Part shown: piece by piece, positions 54,578-64,000 of the stretch | Layout of the letters: the number at the start of each line of letters is the position of its first letter | Position numbering within the stretch: position 1 is the stretch's first letter | Origin: Undibacter mobilis | GTDB taxonomy: Bacteria > Pseudomonadota > Alphaproteobacteria > Rhizobiales > Xanthobacteraceae | Assembly: GCF_003367195.1 (NCBI RefSeq) | Contig: NZ_QRGO01000001.1 | Location: forward strand, 2,156,501 to 2,220,500 | Reading direction: 5' to 3' | Length of the DNA: 64,000 bases | Made by a program: the position numbers and the translations under genes | Notes under the pieces: generated by a model | What the model was told of the DNA's origin: nothing | What the model saw: the letters and a program-made list of their open reading frames with translations, nothing else | Database searches by the model: none

Positions 54578-55165
54578 ATGGGGACACGCGCGGCAAGGGC
54601 CGGCAACGCCGGCAGGGCGAGGGCCGCCGGAACGAGCAAGGCCGAGAGGGCCGGTGCCGTTTCGGTCGGGCCGATCGTATCGTCGGCGCATCTGGCGTCC
54701 GGCGTCATGCCGGTTCTCTCCGAACTCGAATTCGGCATGATCCTGCTCGATCATGCCTTCGAGCGCTGGATGGTACGCTGCATCGCCGCCGCCGGCGTGC
54801 CCGATTTGTCGCCACTCGATGTCCTTGTTTTGCACACCATCGCCCATCGCGGCCGCGCCAAGCGCGTCGCCGACATCTGTTTGGTGCTCAACATCGAAGA
54901 CACGCATCTCGTGACTTATTCGCTGAAAAAACTCGACAGCCACAAGCTGCTCCTGAGCGGCAAACGCGGCAGTGAAAAGACCGTGAGCCTGACGCCGAAA
55001 GGCGAGGAGGTCGTGCAGCGTTACCGCAAGATCCGCGAAGCGCTTCTGGTCCAGTCGGTGAAGAGCGCCGGCATGGACGACAAGCGCCTGTCTGAAATCG
55101 CCGCGCTGATGCGGGCGCTGTCCGGTCACTACGACCAGGCCGCGCGCGCCGCCGCAAGTTTGTGA
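54578..55165 (+). CDS. MarR-type winged-helix regulator
   Basis: A 195-aa regulator. After a basic, alanine/glycine-rich extension of about 40 residues comes a helical dimerisation region and a winged helix at about residues 79-147 (LSPLDVLVLHTIAHRGRAKRVADICLVLNIEDTHLVTYSLKKLDSHKLLLSGKRGSEKTVSLTPKG). The wing with an SLTPKG end is typical of MarR. The ATG at 54578 has AGGGG 5 nt upstream. It starts 9 bp before the TRAP genes and is divergent from the hydantoinase gene, so it probably controls both. Inducer unknown. Confidence 0.85.
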   Translation: MGTRAARAGNAGRARAAGTSKAERAGAVSVGPIVSSAHLASGVMPVLSELEFGMILLDHAFERWMVRCIAAAGVPDLSPLDVLVLHTIAHRGRAKRVADICLVLNIEDTHLVTYSLKKLDSHKLLLSGKRGSEKTVSLTPKGEEVVQRYRKIREALLVQSVKSAGMDDKRLSEIAALMRALSGHYDQAARAAASL

Positions 55166-55173
55166 GGGGCTCC

Positions 55174-55722
55174 ATGATGCGCATCGCATTGGATAGGCTT
55201 TATTTGTGGTCCGGCTACGCCGCCGGCTTCTTCATGGTGGCGATCTTCGCGATCATGATGGTCATGTCGCTCGGCCGCGAATTCGATATCAACATCCCCG
55301 CCGGCGATGACTTCGCCTCCTGGTGCATGGCGGCGATGGCCTTCCTCGGTCTCGCGCACACCTTCAAGAAGGGCGAGATGATCCGCGTCGGTCTCGTCGT
55401 GGAGAAGGTGACCGGCAAGAAGCGCTGGGCCGTCGAGGTGCTCGCGCTCGGCATCTCGACCGTCTTCACGCTTTATTTCGCCTGGTTTGCCTGCCGGATG
55501 ACTTATGACTCCTTCCGCTTTCACGACATGTCGACGGGCGTCATCTCGGTACCGCTGTGGATTCCGCAGCTCGGCTACGCCGCGGGTCTTGTCATCCTTT
55601 CCATCGCCTTGCTCGACGAAATAGTTCACGTCCTCCGCGGCAACAAGCCGAGTTACGAAAAGGAGCCACCGACGACGCCCGATGAATTCGTCGAACGCGT
55701 CGCATCCGGGGGGGCCGGCTGA
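55174..55722 (+). CDS. dctQ: TRAP transporter small permease (DctQ type)
   Basis: A 182-aa protein with four membrane helices (LWSGYAAGFFMVAIFAIMMVMS..., FASWCMAAMAFLGLAHTF, VEVLALGISTVFTLYFAWFAC, IPQLGYAAGLVILSIALLDEI). It carries the usual HTFKKGEMIRVGLV loop of DctQ. AGGGG precedes the tandem ATGs. Its stop overlaps the start of dctM by one base (TGATG). Confidence 0.9.
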   Translation: MMRIALDRLYLWSGYAAGFFMVAIFAIMMVMSLGREFDINIPAGDDFASWCMAAMAFLGLAHTFKKGEMIRVGLVVEKVTGKKRWAVEVLALGISTVFTLYFAWFACRMTYDSFRFHDMSTGVISVPLWIPQLGYAAGLVILSIALLDEIVHVLRGNKPSYEKEPPTTPDEFVERVASGGAG

Positions 55723-57035
55723 TGTCCCTGCCACTCACCGATCTGGCGCTGATCCTGCTGGCAGCGCTTGTCTTCATTCTCGGCAGCGGTGTCTGGATCG
55801 CCGTCGCCATCGGCATCGTCGGCTACATCGCCATGATGCTGACCACCTCCGTCCCGGTCGGCGCGGTGCTGGCAACGACGGTGTGGAGTTCGAGCGCCTC
55901 ATGGGCGCTGGCCGCCTTGCCGCTGTTCATCTGGATGGGCGAAATCCTGTTCCGTACGCGCCTCTCCGAGGAGATGTTCCGCGGCCTGTCGCCGTGGCTG
56001 CAATGGCTGCCGGGCCGGCTGGTGCATGTGAATGTCGTCGGCTGCGGCATCTTTGCGGCCGTATCCGGCTCGTCGGCCGCGACCTGCGCCACCATCGGCA
56101 AGATCGCGCTGCCTGAACTGGAAAAACGCGGCTACGATCCGGGGCTGAGCCTCGGTTCGCTGGCCGGCTCGGGCACGCTGGGTCTGCTCATTCCGCCGTC
56201 GATACCGATGGTGGTCTATGCCGTGACTGCCAACGTCTCGGTGCTGCAGGTCTTCCTCGCCGGCTTCCTGCCGGGCGTGCTCGTGATGGTGCTGTACTCG
56301 GGCTACATCATCGGCTGGTCGCTGCTCAATCCGTCGAAGGTGCCGCCGCGCGATCCGCCGATGCCGTTCAAGGAAAAGCTGCGGCAGTCGACCAAACTCA
56401 TTCCCTGCCTGACGCTGATCCTCGCGGTGTTCCTTGCTCTCGTCTTCGGCTTTGCCACGGCTACCGAATGCGCGGCCTGGGGCGTCTCGGGTGCGCTGAT
56501 CCTCGCCTGGTGGAGCGGTACGCTGACGCGCAAGACGTTCTTTGAAAGCGTCATGAGCGCGACCCGGCTGACCTGCATGATCATGTTCATCCTGGCCGGC
56601 GCGGCTTTTGCCACCGCTGCGATGGCCTATACCGGCATCCCGGCCGCGCTCGCCGAGTGGGTGAAGGGCCAGAACCTGACGCCGAGCATGCTCGCGCTGT
56701 ACCTGTCCATCATGTACATCATCCTCGGCTGTCTGATCGACGGCATCTCGATGATCGTGCTGACGGCGGTGGTGGTGCTGCCGATGGTTCAGCAGGCCGG
56801 CCTCGATCTCATCTGGTTCGGCATCTATCTCATCCTTCACGTCGAGATGGCGCAGATCACGCCGCCCGTCGGGTTCAATTTGTTCGTGCTGCAAAACATG
56901 AGCGGCAAGGACACGATGACGGTGGCAAGGGCGGCGTTCCCGTTCTTTATTCTGCTGCTCGCCGCCGTGTTCATCATTACGGAATTCCCTCAAATCGCTC
57001 TCGTGCTGCCGCAAATGGCGTTCCCGCCCCGTTGA
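55722..57035 (+). CDS. dctM: TRAP transporter large permease (DctM type)
   Basis: A 437-aa protein with about 12 membrane segments. Family blocks include LAALPLFIWMGEILFRTRLSEEMFRGLSPWL, CGIFAAVSGSSAATCATIGKIALPELEKRGYDPGLSLGSLAGSGTLGLLIPPSIPMVVYAVTANVSVLQVFLAGFLPGVLV and the C-terminal QITPPVGFNLFVLQNMSGKD. This is the sodium-coupled channel of the TRAP system. Confidence 0.93.
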   Translation: MSLPLTDLALILLAALVFILGSGVWIAVAIGIVGYIAMMLTTSVPVGAVLATTVWSSSASWALAALPLFIWMGEILFRTRLSEEMFRGLSPWLQWLPGRLVHVNVVGCGIFAAVSGSSAATCATIGKIALPELEKRGYDPGLSLGSLAGSGTLGLLIPPSIPMVVYAVTANVSVLQVFLAGFLPGVLVMVLYSGYIIGWSLLNPSKVPPRDPPMPFKEKLRQSTKLIPCLTLILAVFLALVFGFATATECAAWGVSGALILAWWSGTLTRKTFFESVMSATRLTCMIMFILAGAAFATAAMAYTGIPAALAEWVKGQNLTPSMLALYLSIMYIILGCLIDGISMIVLTAVVVLPMVQQAGLDLIWFGIYLILHVEMAQITPPVGFNLFVLQNMSGKDTMTVARAAFPFFILLLAAVFIITEFPQIALVLPQMAFPPR

Positions 57036-57105
57036 GGGGGCTTGTTAGGGCGGGGATGTTTTCTGCTAGGATCGCAACAATTAACAGCAAGGTGTGAGGC
57101 AAACC

Positions 57106-58092
57106 ATGATCAAGACAATGACCCGTACCGCCGCGCTCGGCATGCTCGCGGCCGCCGCGTTCAGCGTTCAGCCGGCCGTCGCCCAAACCAAGTGGAATTT
57201 GCCGGCCGCTTATCCGGCCGATAATCCGCACAGCGTCAACCTGACCATGTTCGCCAAGGACGTGGCGGCTGCGACAGGCAACAAGCTTGAAATCACCGTT
57301 CACCCGGGCGCGTCGCTGTTCAAGGCGCCGGATATCAAGCGCGCGGTGCAGACCGGGCAGGCTCAGGTCGGCGAGGTGCTGATCTCGATTCATGAAAACG
57401 AAGATCCGGTGTTCGGCATCGACGTCGTGCCGTTCCTCGCCACCAGCTTCTCGGATGCCAAGAAACTCTGGGCCGCCTCGAAGCCGGCCGTCGAAAAGAA
57501 GCTCGCGTCGCAGGGGCTGATGGTGCTGTTCGCAGTGCCGTGGGCGCCGCAAGGCATCTACACCAAGAAGGACCTCAACACCGTCGAAGACATGAAGGGC
57601 CTCAAGTGGCGCGCCTACAATGTCGGCACCGCGCGAATCGGCGAACTGGTCGGGGCCCAATCGGTGACCGTGCAGGCCGCTGAACTGCCGCAGGCGCTGG
57701 CGACCGGCGTCGTCAATTCGTTCATGTCGTCGGGCGGCACCGGCTACGACTCGAAGGTTTGGGAAACGCTGACGAACTTCTACGACGTCCAGGCCTGGCT
57801 GCCGAAGGACATCACCTTCGTCAACAAGGCGGCCTTCGATGCGCTCGACAAGCCGACGCAGGAAGCCGTGCTGAAGGCTGCTGCTACTGCTGAAGACCGC
57901 GGCTGGAAGATGTGGGAAGAGAAGACCAACTGGTATCTTGATCAGCTCAAGGCCAAGGGCATGAAGGTGGCGCCGCCGAGCGATGCGCTCAAGGCCGGCC
58001 TCAAGAAGCTTGGCGAACAGCTTACCGCCGACTGGAAGAAGAAGGCGGGCGCGGATGGCGAAGCCATCATTGCCGCTTACGAGAAGAAGTAA
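57106..58092 (+). CDS. dctP: TRAP transporter solute-binding protein (DctP type)
   Basis: A 328-aa periplasmic binding protein. The signal peptide is residues 1 to about 27 (AAAAFSVQPAVAQ). Ligand contacts include the strictly conserved carboxylate-binding arginine R169 in LKWRAYNVGTARIGE, followed by VQAAELPQALATGVVNSFMSSGGTGYDSKVWE. The conserved arginine implies an anionic substrate; 5-oxoproline would fit. A GAGG lies 6 nt before the ATG. A weak second promoter (TTGTTA, 19 bp, TAGGAT at 57042-57072) may give extra dctP mRNA. Confidence 0.92.
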   Translation: MIKTMTRTAALGMLAAAAFSVQPAVAQTKWNLPAAYPADNPHSVNLTMFAKDVAAATGNKLEITVHPGASLFKAPDIKRAVQTGQAQVGEVLISIHENEDPVFGIDVVPFLATSFSDAKKLWAASKPAVEKKLASQGLMVLFAVPWAPQGIYTKKDLNTVEDMKGLKWRAYNVGTARIGELVGAQSVTVQAAELPQALATGVVNSFMSSGGTGYDSKVWETLTNFYDVQAWLPKDITFVNKAAFDALDKPTQEAVLKAAATAEDRGWKMWEEKTNWYLDQLKAKGMKVAPPSDALKAGLKKLGEQLTADWKKKAGADGEAIIAAYEKK

Positions 58093-58120
58093 GCTCTTCC
58101 ATCTCTGAGCTCATAAAGCA

Positions 58121-58159
58121 AAGCCGGCGCGTGCAGGTCACGCGCCGGCTTTTTATTTT
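58121..58159. terminator. Strong Rho-independent terminator of the TRAP operon
   Basis: A 13-bp stem (AAGCCGGCGCGTG and its complement) with a 5-nt loop is followed by TTTATTTTTT. It lies 29 bp after the dctP stop. It may also serve the convergent DUF3309 gene, whose stop is at 58179. Confidence 0.93.
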
Positions 58160-58178
58160 TTGGCGATCGTTGCTCGCG

Positions 58179-58343
58179 CTACAGCCGTCCCATCAGGACG
58201 AGGATCAGCAGCACGATGATGACGAGGCCCAGACCGCCACCGCCATAATAGCCGGTGCCGTAGAACGGGCCGCCGCCGATGCCGGAGAAGCCACCGAGCA
58301 GGGCGATAACGAGAATAATCAGAATGATTGTGCCGATAGACAT
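58179..58343 (-). CDS. DUF3309-like 54-residue hydrophobic peptide
   Basis: Too short for most gene finders. It reads from ATG at 58343 as MSIGTIILIILVIALLGGFS, then a glycine/tyrosine-rich turn (GIGGGPFYGTGYYGGGGLGL), and a second helix (VIIVLLILVLMGRL). The two-helix, Gly/Tyr-hinge form matches DUF3309, widespread in alpha- and betaproteobacteria. AAGGAG lies about 9 nt upstream. The role is unknown; it is likely an inner-membrane stress-related peptide. Confidence 0.85.
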   Translation of the reverse strand: MSIGTIILIILVIALLGGFSGIGGGPFYGTGYYGGGGLGLVIIVLLILVLMGRL

Positions 58344-58474
58344 CGCGCACGTCTCCTTGGGATCGTTGCATTAGATGCTTGGCGCACGAATTGAGGCGCA
58401 TCGCCGCCGCGACTATCAACGGAACAGGGCTCGGTTGGTTCCATAGCGTGGCCTAAATGCGGCGGCAAAAAGCA

Positions 58475-58503
58475 ACAGCCCCCGGAGTTGATCCGGGGGC
58501 TGT
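58475..58503. terminator. Rho-independent terminator of the OmpA-family gene
   Basis: A 12-bp stem (ACAGCCCCCGGA and complement) has a 5-nt loop. On the minus strand it is followed by TGCTTTTTGCC; on the plus strand by TTATT. It begins 33 bp past the stop at 58537. Confidence 0.85.
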
Positions 58504-58536
58504 TTATTCTGCAGTCTTGTCTGGCGAGGTGGACGC

Positions 58537-60348
58537 TTACCGGCCGGCCTGTTGGTCGATCAGCGGCGTGATGCGGCGCACAGCAACGCGGCGGTTCTCT
58601 TCCGAAGGTCCGTCGGTCTGCACCTTCAGATATTGTTCGCCGTAGCCCTGCGTGACCAGATTCTCCGGCGGCACCTGGAATTGCTCGGTCAGCGCCACCG
58701 CCACCGCCTCGGCGCGGCGGTCGGACAGAGACAGGTTATCTTCGGCCGCGCCAACGGCGTCGGTATGGCCTTCGATCATGAACACTTCGCGCGGGTTCTT
58801 CTGGATCGCACGGTTGATGCCGTCGGCGATCGCCGCCAGCTGGTCGATCTGATCGGTCGTGATCTGCCACGAGCCGGTCGGGAAGTGAACATCGAGATCG
58901 ACACGCGGCATGTAGGCGCGTAGCGGCTCGCTGTAGCGCACTTCATCGAGCGTATAGCGGCGTTCGATCCGCTCGATCGGTGGCGCCAGGAACAGCGCGA
59001 AGATTGCATTGCGGTCGGCACGGCGGCCGTCGAGGATGTAACGGTCCGGCGGACCGCGCCAGCGCGGGGGCGGCACGTCGACGAAGTATCCCGGCCGCGG
59101 GCCGGCGAAACGATTGTCGATGATGACCACCTCGCGGCCGCCACGGTCGCGCCGCACACGGCGGAGCAGACGGCCATCGCCGGCCGTGGTGGTGACGATC
59201 TGCGTACCGTCGGGACGCACAATGATGCTGATCGTGTCGTTGCCACGCCGGGTTACGCGCACATCGCGGGCGTCAATGGCGAAGCGGTCGGCCTCGTTGT
59301 GACGGATGATGGTGCGACTGCCGTCACGAACGATGGTGCGATCGCCCTCGGTGATGATCGTACGACTGCCGTCGCGCGTTTCACGGCGCTCGCGGCGGAT
59401 GTCGTCGAAGTTGCGTTGCGGGCCCTGATCGCCACGGCGGATGAAATCGCTGGCGTTGCGGGACTGCGTCGGCGGCGGCGGCGCTGCGGCAGCCGGACGA
59501 TTGCCCTGCGGCGCACGCTGCACGGTGGCCGGCTGGTTCGGCGGGGGTGGCTGTTGGGCAGCCGGTAGCGGCGCGCCGGGTCTCTGCGCAGCAGGCGGCG
59601 GTGTTTGGGCTGCCGGTGGTGGCGGTGGCGTTTGAGCTGCAGGTGTCTGCGGCGCCGGCGTTTGCGCGGCCGGAGGCGGCGCAGGCGGCTTCGGCTGTTC
59701 CGCGGCAGGCGTTGGCGGCGCAGGCGGCTTCGGCTGTTCTGCAGCAGGCGGCGGGGGCGGAGTCGGTCGTCCGGCAGCGGGCGGCATGCCCGGCGGGCGT
59801 TGACCTTCCGGCGGACGCTCACCGCGCGGACGGTCGGGCCTTTCACCGCGCTGCGATTCAGGCGGCCGTTCGCCACGCGGCGGCGGTGCGGATTGCGGCG
59901 GAGCGGCCGGCGCCTGAGCGGCGGGCGGTTGTGGCGCGGGAGCCTGAACAGCCGGTGGCGCAGGCGGGCGTGGCCGCTCCGCGGCTGGCGGCGGCGGCGG
60001 TGCAGGACGTTGCGCGGCCGGGGGTGGCGGCGGTGCGGGAGGCTGCGCCGCAGGTGGCGGCGGTGGCGCCGGACGTTGAACAGCGGGTGGTGGTGGCGGC
60101 GGCGGCGCAGGGCGTTGTGCAGCCGGCGGTGGCGGTGGTGGCGGCGCCGCTGGCTTGGCAGCGGGTGGCGCGGGCGGCTTCGCAGCGGGCGGAGCGGGCT
60201 TCGGCTCTTCCTTCTTTTGTTCAGCCGGCGCTGGCGGTGCCTGCGCAATCACGATCGGCGCGTTGGATGCGGCTGTCGCCGGCAGGGCAAACCCCGAAAT
60301 CGCGGTGAGGGCCGTGCAGGCGAGCAGTAGCGAGCGAACGGATGTCAT
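58537..60348 (-). CDS. Proline-rich OmpA-family envelope protein
   Basis: A 603-aa exported protein. A signal peptide (SLLLACTALTAISGFALPATA) is followed by about 265 residues of Pro/Ala/Gln-rich low complexity (PPPPPAAQRPAP-type units, and RGERPPE/GERPDRP near the middle). A beta-rich repeat DGSRTII...DGSRTIIRHNE comes next, and a C-terminal OmpA domain (about 495-600) with VFMIEGHTDAVGAAEDNLSLSDRRAEAVAVALTEQF, the peptidoglycan-binding signature. The disordered part could span the periplasm while the OmpA end binds peptidoglycan. AGGAG lies about 9 nt before the ATG. Confidence 0.85.
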   Translation of the reverse strand: MTSVRSLLLACTALTAISGFALPATAASNAPIVIAQAPPAPAEQKKEEPKPAPPAAKPPAPPAAKPAAPPPPPPPAAQRPAPPPPPPPAVQRPAPPPPPAAQPPAPPPPPAAQRPAPPPPPAAERPRPPAPPAVQAPAPQPPAAQAPAAPPQSAPPPRGERPPESQRGERPDRPRGERPPEGQRPPGMPPAAGRPTPPPPPAAEQPKPPAPPTPAAEQPKPPAPPPAAQTPAPQTPAAQTPPPPPAAQTPPPAAQRPGAPLPAAQQPPPPNQPATVQRAPQGNRPAAAAPPPPTQSRNASDFIRRGDQGPQRNFDDIRRERRETRDGSRTIITEGDRTIVRDGSRTIIRHNEADRFAIDARDVRVTRRGNDTISIIVRPDGTQIVTTTAGDGRLLRRVRRDRGGREVVIIDNRFAGPRPGYFVDVPPPRWRGPPDRYILDGRRADRNAIFALFLAPPIERIERRYTLDEVRYSEPLRAYMPRVDLDVHFPTGSWQITTDQIDQLAAIADGINRAIQKNPREVFMIEGHTDAVGAAEDNLSLSDRRAEAVAVALTEQFQVPPENLVTQGYGEQYLKVQTDGPSEENRRVAVRRITPLIDQQAGR

Positions 60349-60500
60349 CAGGCAGGACTCCTGTGGGAAGCATACTTAACGTCGGCACCATGGTGCGGTT
60401 CCGTGGCTGAATTGCTTCTGAACGGAATGCGGCCGAATTGTCACCGAGTCATGTCGCTTTTGCTTTCGCGGCGCCGCATCCTTATTGTCCACAACCATCG

Positions 60501-62093
60501 ATGACGGACGATCAGGACCAACGCCTCAACCGGGCTCTTGCCGCCTATCTGCGCCAGGAAGTGCAGGCGCCGGCCATGGCGATTGCCGACTTCCTCGACA
60601 TCCTTATTGAGGATGCGCGGCGGCTCGGCGCCGATGCCGTTCTCGGCGACCTCGAGCGTATGCAGGGCGCGGGCGCCCGGCTCAATGCCTTTGTCGGCGC
60701 GGTGGTTACGGACTCCGCCGCCGATCGCAAGCTCGATGAGAACGACCACGAATTCAACCGCCGCCTCCGTCACGATCTGCGCACGCCGCTCAACGCCATC
60801 ATCGGCTACAGCGAAATGCTTATCGAGGACATGGACGGCGACGCCCATGCGCCGATGCGCGACGATCTCATCAAACTCAAGCAGGCCGCCGATCAGCTGC
60901 TCGGGCAGATCGATGCCATGGTGGCGCTCACCCATATCGACGACGCGCCAATCGCGCGCGAGGACAAGCTTGCCGCCCATGCTGGCATCGTCGCCGACGT
61001 GCTGCGCACCGTTCAGCCGCTGAAGGCCGAAGCCTCGCACCTGCTCGATCGGCAAAGCCGCATCCTCATCGTCGACGACAACGCTGCCAATCGCGATGTG
61101 CTGGAGCGACGGCTGGCCCGCGAAGGCCATGCCGTCGTTACCGCCGCCAATGGTGTGCAGGCTCTCAAGCTGGTCGGTGACGAAGATTTCGACCTGGTCC
61201 TGCTCGATCTCATCATGCCGGAGCTCAGCGGCTTCGATGTGCTCACGCGCCTCAAGGGCGACGACGCCACGCGGCATATTCCGGTCATCGTCATCTCGGC
61301 GTTGGACGAGCTCGACAGCGTCGTGCGCTGCATCGAGGCCGGCGCCGAGGATTTCCTGTCCAAGCCGTTCGACCCGATCCTGCTGCGCACGCGCATCAAT
61401 TCTTCGCTGGAAAAGAAGTGGCTGCGCGACCGCGAGAAGAAGTTCGTCGCCGATCTGGAAACCGAAAAGCGCAAGTCGGAAACGCTGCTGCTCAACATCC
61501 TGCCGCACAGCATCGTGCGGCGCATGCGCGAGGGCGAACTCAAGATCGCCGATCAGGTGCATGAATCGACCATCCTGTTCTGCGATCTTGCCGGCTTCAC
61601 CATGCTGTCCGGCACCATGTCGGCTGAAGATGTGCTCGATTTTCTGGGCGAGATATTCACCCAGTTCGACGCGCTCGCCGCCGAGGCGGGCGTCGAGAAG
61701 ATCAAGACCATTGGCGACGCCTATATGGCGGCGGCCGGCATTCCCGAGCCGCAGCCCGATCACGCCCACCGCATCGCGCGGCTGGCGCCGCGCATGATGC
61801 GCGCCGTGCGCGATGTGGCCCGGACGACGGGACTCAAGCTCGAGGCTCGCATCGGCATCCACACCGGGCCGATCGTTGCCGGCGTTATCGGCACCCACAA
61901 ATTTGCCTATGACGTCTGGGGCGACAGCGTGAACACCGCGAGCCGCATGGAGTCGCATTCGGTCAACGGCCGCATCCACATTTCTGAGGCGACCCGCAGG
62001 GCGCTCGGCGAGGCCTTTCCGCTGGAGCCGCGCGGCGTCATCGAGGTCAAGGGCAAGGGCCCGATGCAAACCTATTTTCTGCTGGAGCCGTGA
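60501..62093 (+). CDS. HisKA-receiver-adenylate cyclase (class III) protein
   Basis: A 530-aa protein. Residues 85-145 resemble a HisKA dimerisation domain with an H-box (H91 in RHDLRTPLNAIIGYSEML), but no HATPase domain follows. The receiver is at 187-303 with phosphoacceptor D236 (LVLLDLIMP) and lysine in SKPF. The class III cyclase domain is at about 355-530: metal residues D362 and D406, the ATP-selecting pair K402 and D471, and transition-state N478 and R482 (VWGDSVNTASR). This predicts cAMP made from ATP under phosphorelay control. The ATG at 60501 is chosen; longer ORFs run to 60438. A hybrid kinase gene follows. Confidence 0.88.
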   Translation: MTDDQDQRLNRALAAYLRQEVQAPAMAIADFLDILIEDARRLGADAVLGDLERMQGAGARLNAFVGAVVTDSAADRKLDENDHEFNRRLRHDLRTPLNAIIGYSEMLIEDMDGDAHAPMRDDLIKLKQAADQLLGQIDAMVALTHIDDAPIAREDKLAAHAGIVADVLRTVQPLKAEASHLLDRQSRILIVDDNAANRDVLERRLAREGHAVVTAANGVQALKLVGDEDFDLVLLDLIMPELSGFDVLTRLKGDDATRHIPVIVISALDELDSVVRCIEAGAEDFLSKPFDPILLRTRINSSLEKKWLRDREKKFVADLETEKRKSETLLLNILPHSIVRRMREGELKIADQVHESTILFCDLAGFTMLSGTMSAEDVLDFLGEIFTQFDALAAEAGVEKIKTIGDAYMAAAGIPEPQPDHAHRIARLAPRMMRAVRDVARTTGLKLEARIGIHTGPIVAGVIGTHKFAYDVWGDSVNTASRMESHSVNGRIHISEATRRALGEAFPLEPRGVIEVKGKGPMQTYFLLEP

Positions 62094-62166
62094 GGGCGCA
62101 TGTCCTACAGCTTTGGCCAGGAGCTCGACGCGGTCAGAATTCGGGGCTGATGCCGTGCAGGCACAT

Positions 62167-64000
<1,834 letters not shown>

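Noticed and set aside
55899-57014. A 371-codon minus-strand ORF opposite dctM
   Set aside because: Shadow of a polytopic membrane protein gene; the antisense frame is hydrophilic and featureless.
57042-57072. Strong internal promoter before dctP
   Set aside because: TTGTTA and TAGGAT are 19 bp apart and imperfect; kept only as a remark under dctP.
59253-60330. Arginine-rich ORFs on both strands of the OmpA-family gene
   Set aside because: They arise from other frames of the CCG/GCG repeats encoding the proline-rich spacer.

Overview
This 64 kb window looks like chromosomal DNA from a GC-rich alphaproteobacterium of the order Hyphomicrobiales, probably from the Bradyrhizobium/Rhodopseudomonas/Xanthobacteraceae side. 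That placement is an inference. It rests on the eukaryote-like HisRS motif 2, the families DUF2093, DUF4170, DUF6101 and DUF3309, the order ileS-lspA-(exported protein)-M16-M16, the divergent purD/xseA pair, and dispersed intergenic repeats of the CCTCATCCTGAGGAGC type known from that group. There is no rRNA, tRNA, transposase, integrase, phage gene or CRISPR array. The window begins inside a small NTF2-like gene and ends inside a hybrid histidine kinase gene.

Layout. 1-13.3 kb: hisS, an omega-amino-acid transaminase, a MacAB-like ABC export operon, a GT39-like membrane glycosyltransferase, a degenerate EAL protein with a HAD hydrolase, a sugar-acid dehydratase and a CheY-like receiver. 13.4-28.5 kb: core genes (ribF, ileS, lspA, two M16 peptidase-like proteins, pgi, arfB, mutL, rsmD, rluB-like, tadA) plus one low-GC membrane protein that looks acquired. 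28.5-34.8 kb: a small protein behind a consensus Shine-Dalgarno, a kinase-like phosphotransferase next to a close match to fluoroacetate dehalogenase, purD, a zinc-ribbon protein and xseA. 34.8-44.4 kb: a ZnuD-like TonB receptor behind a near-perfect Zur-type palindrome, then a lipid A/Kdo cluster (lpxK, waaA, DUF374 acyltransferase) with DUF4170, a CysQ/IMPase-like phosphatase and pmbA.

44.4-48.2 kb is a self-contained efflux module. A TetR regulator is divergent from emrA-emrB-like genes, and the efflux promoter is bracketed by two identical 19-bp operators. 48.2-50.7 kb is ubiT-ubiU-ubiV for oxygen-independent ubiquinone synthesis, preceded by an FNR/FixK-type box. 50.8-58.1 kb pairs a fused hydantoinase/5-oxoprolinase with a divergent MarR-type regulator and a complete TRAP transporter (dctQ-dctM-dctP). 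One inverted repeat there supplies the -35 boxes of both divergent promoters, which suggests one sensor controlling uptake and ring opening of a cyclic amide acid. 58.1-64 kb holds a DUF3309 peptide, a proline-rich OmpA-family protein, an adenylate cyclase with HisKA-like and receiver domains, and a PAS hybrid histidine kinase that could feed phosphate to it.

The most interesting candidates are the hydantoinase/TRAP/MarR regulon, the cyclase-kinase pair, ubiTUV with its oxygen-sensing box, the Zur-box receptor, the dehalogenase, and an abrupt composition change inside hisS. All functions are read from sequence motifs and gene order; no searches could be run.
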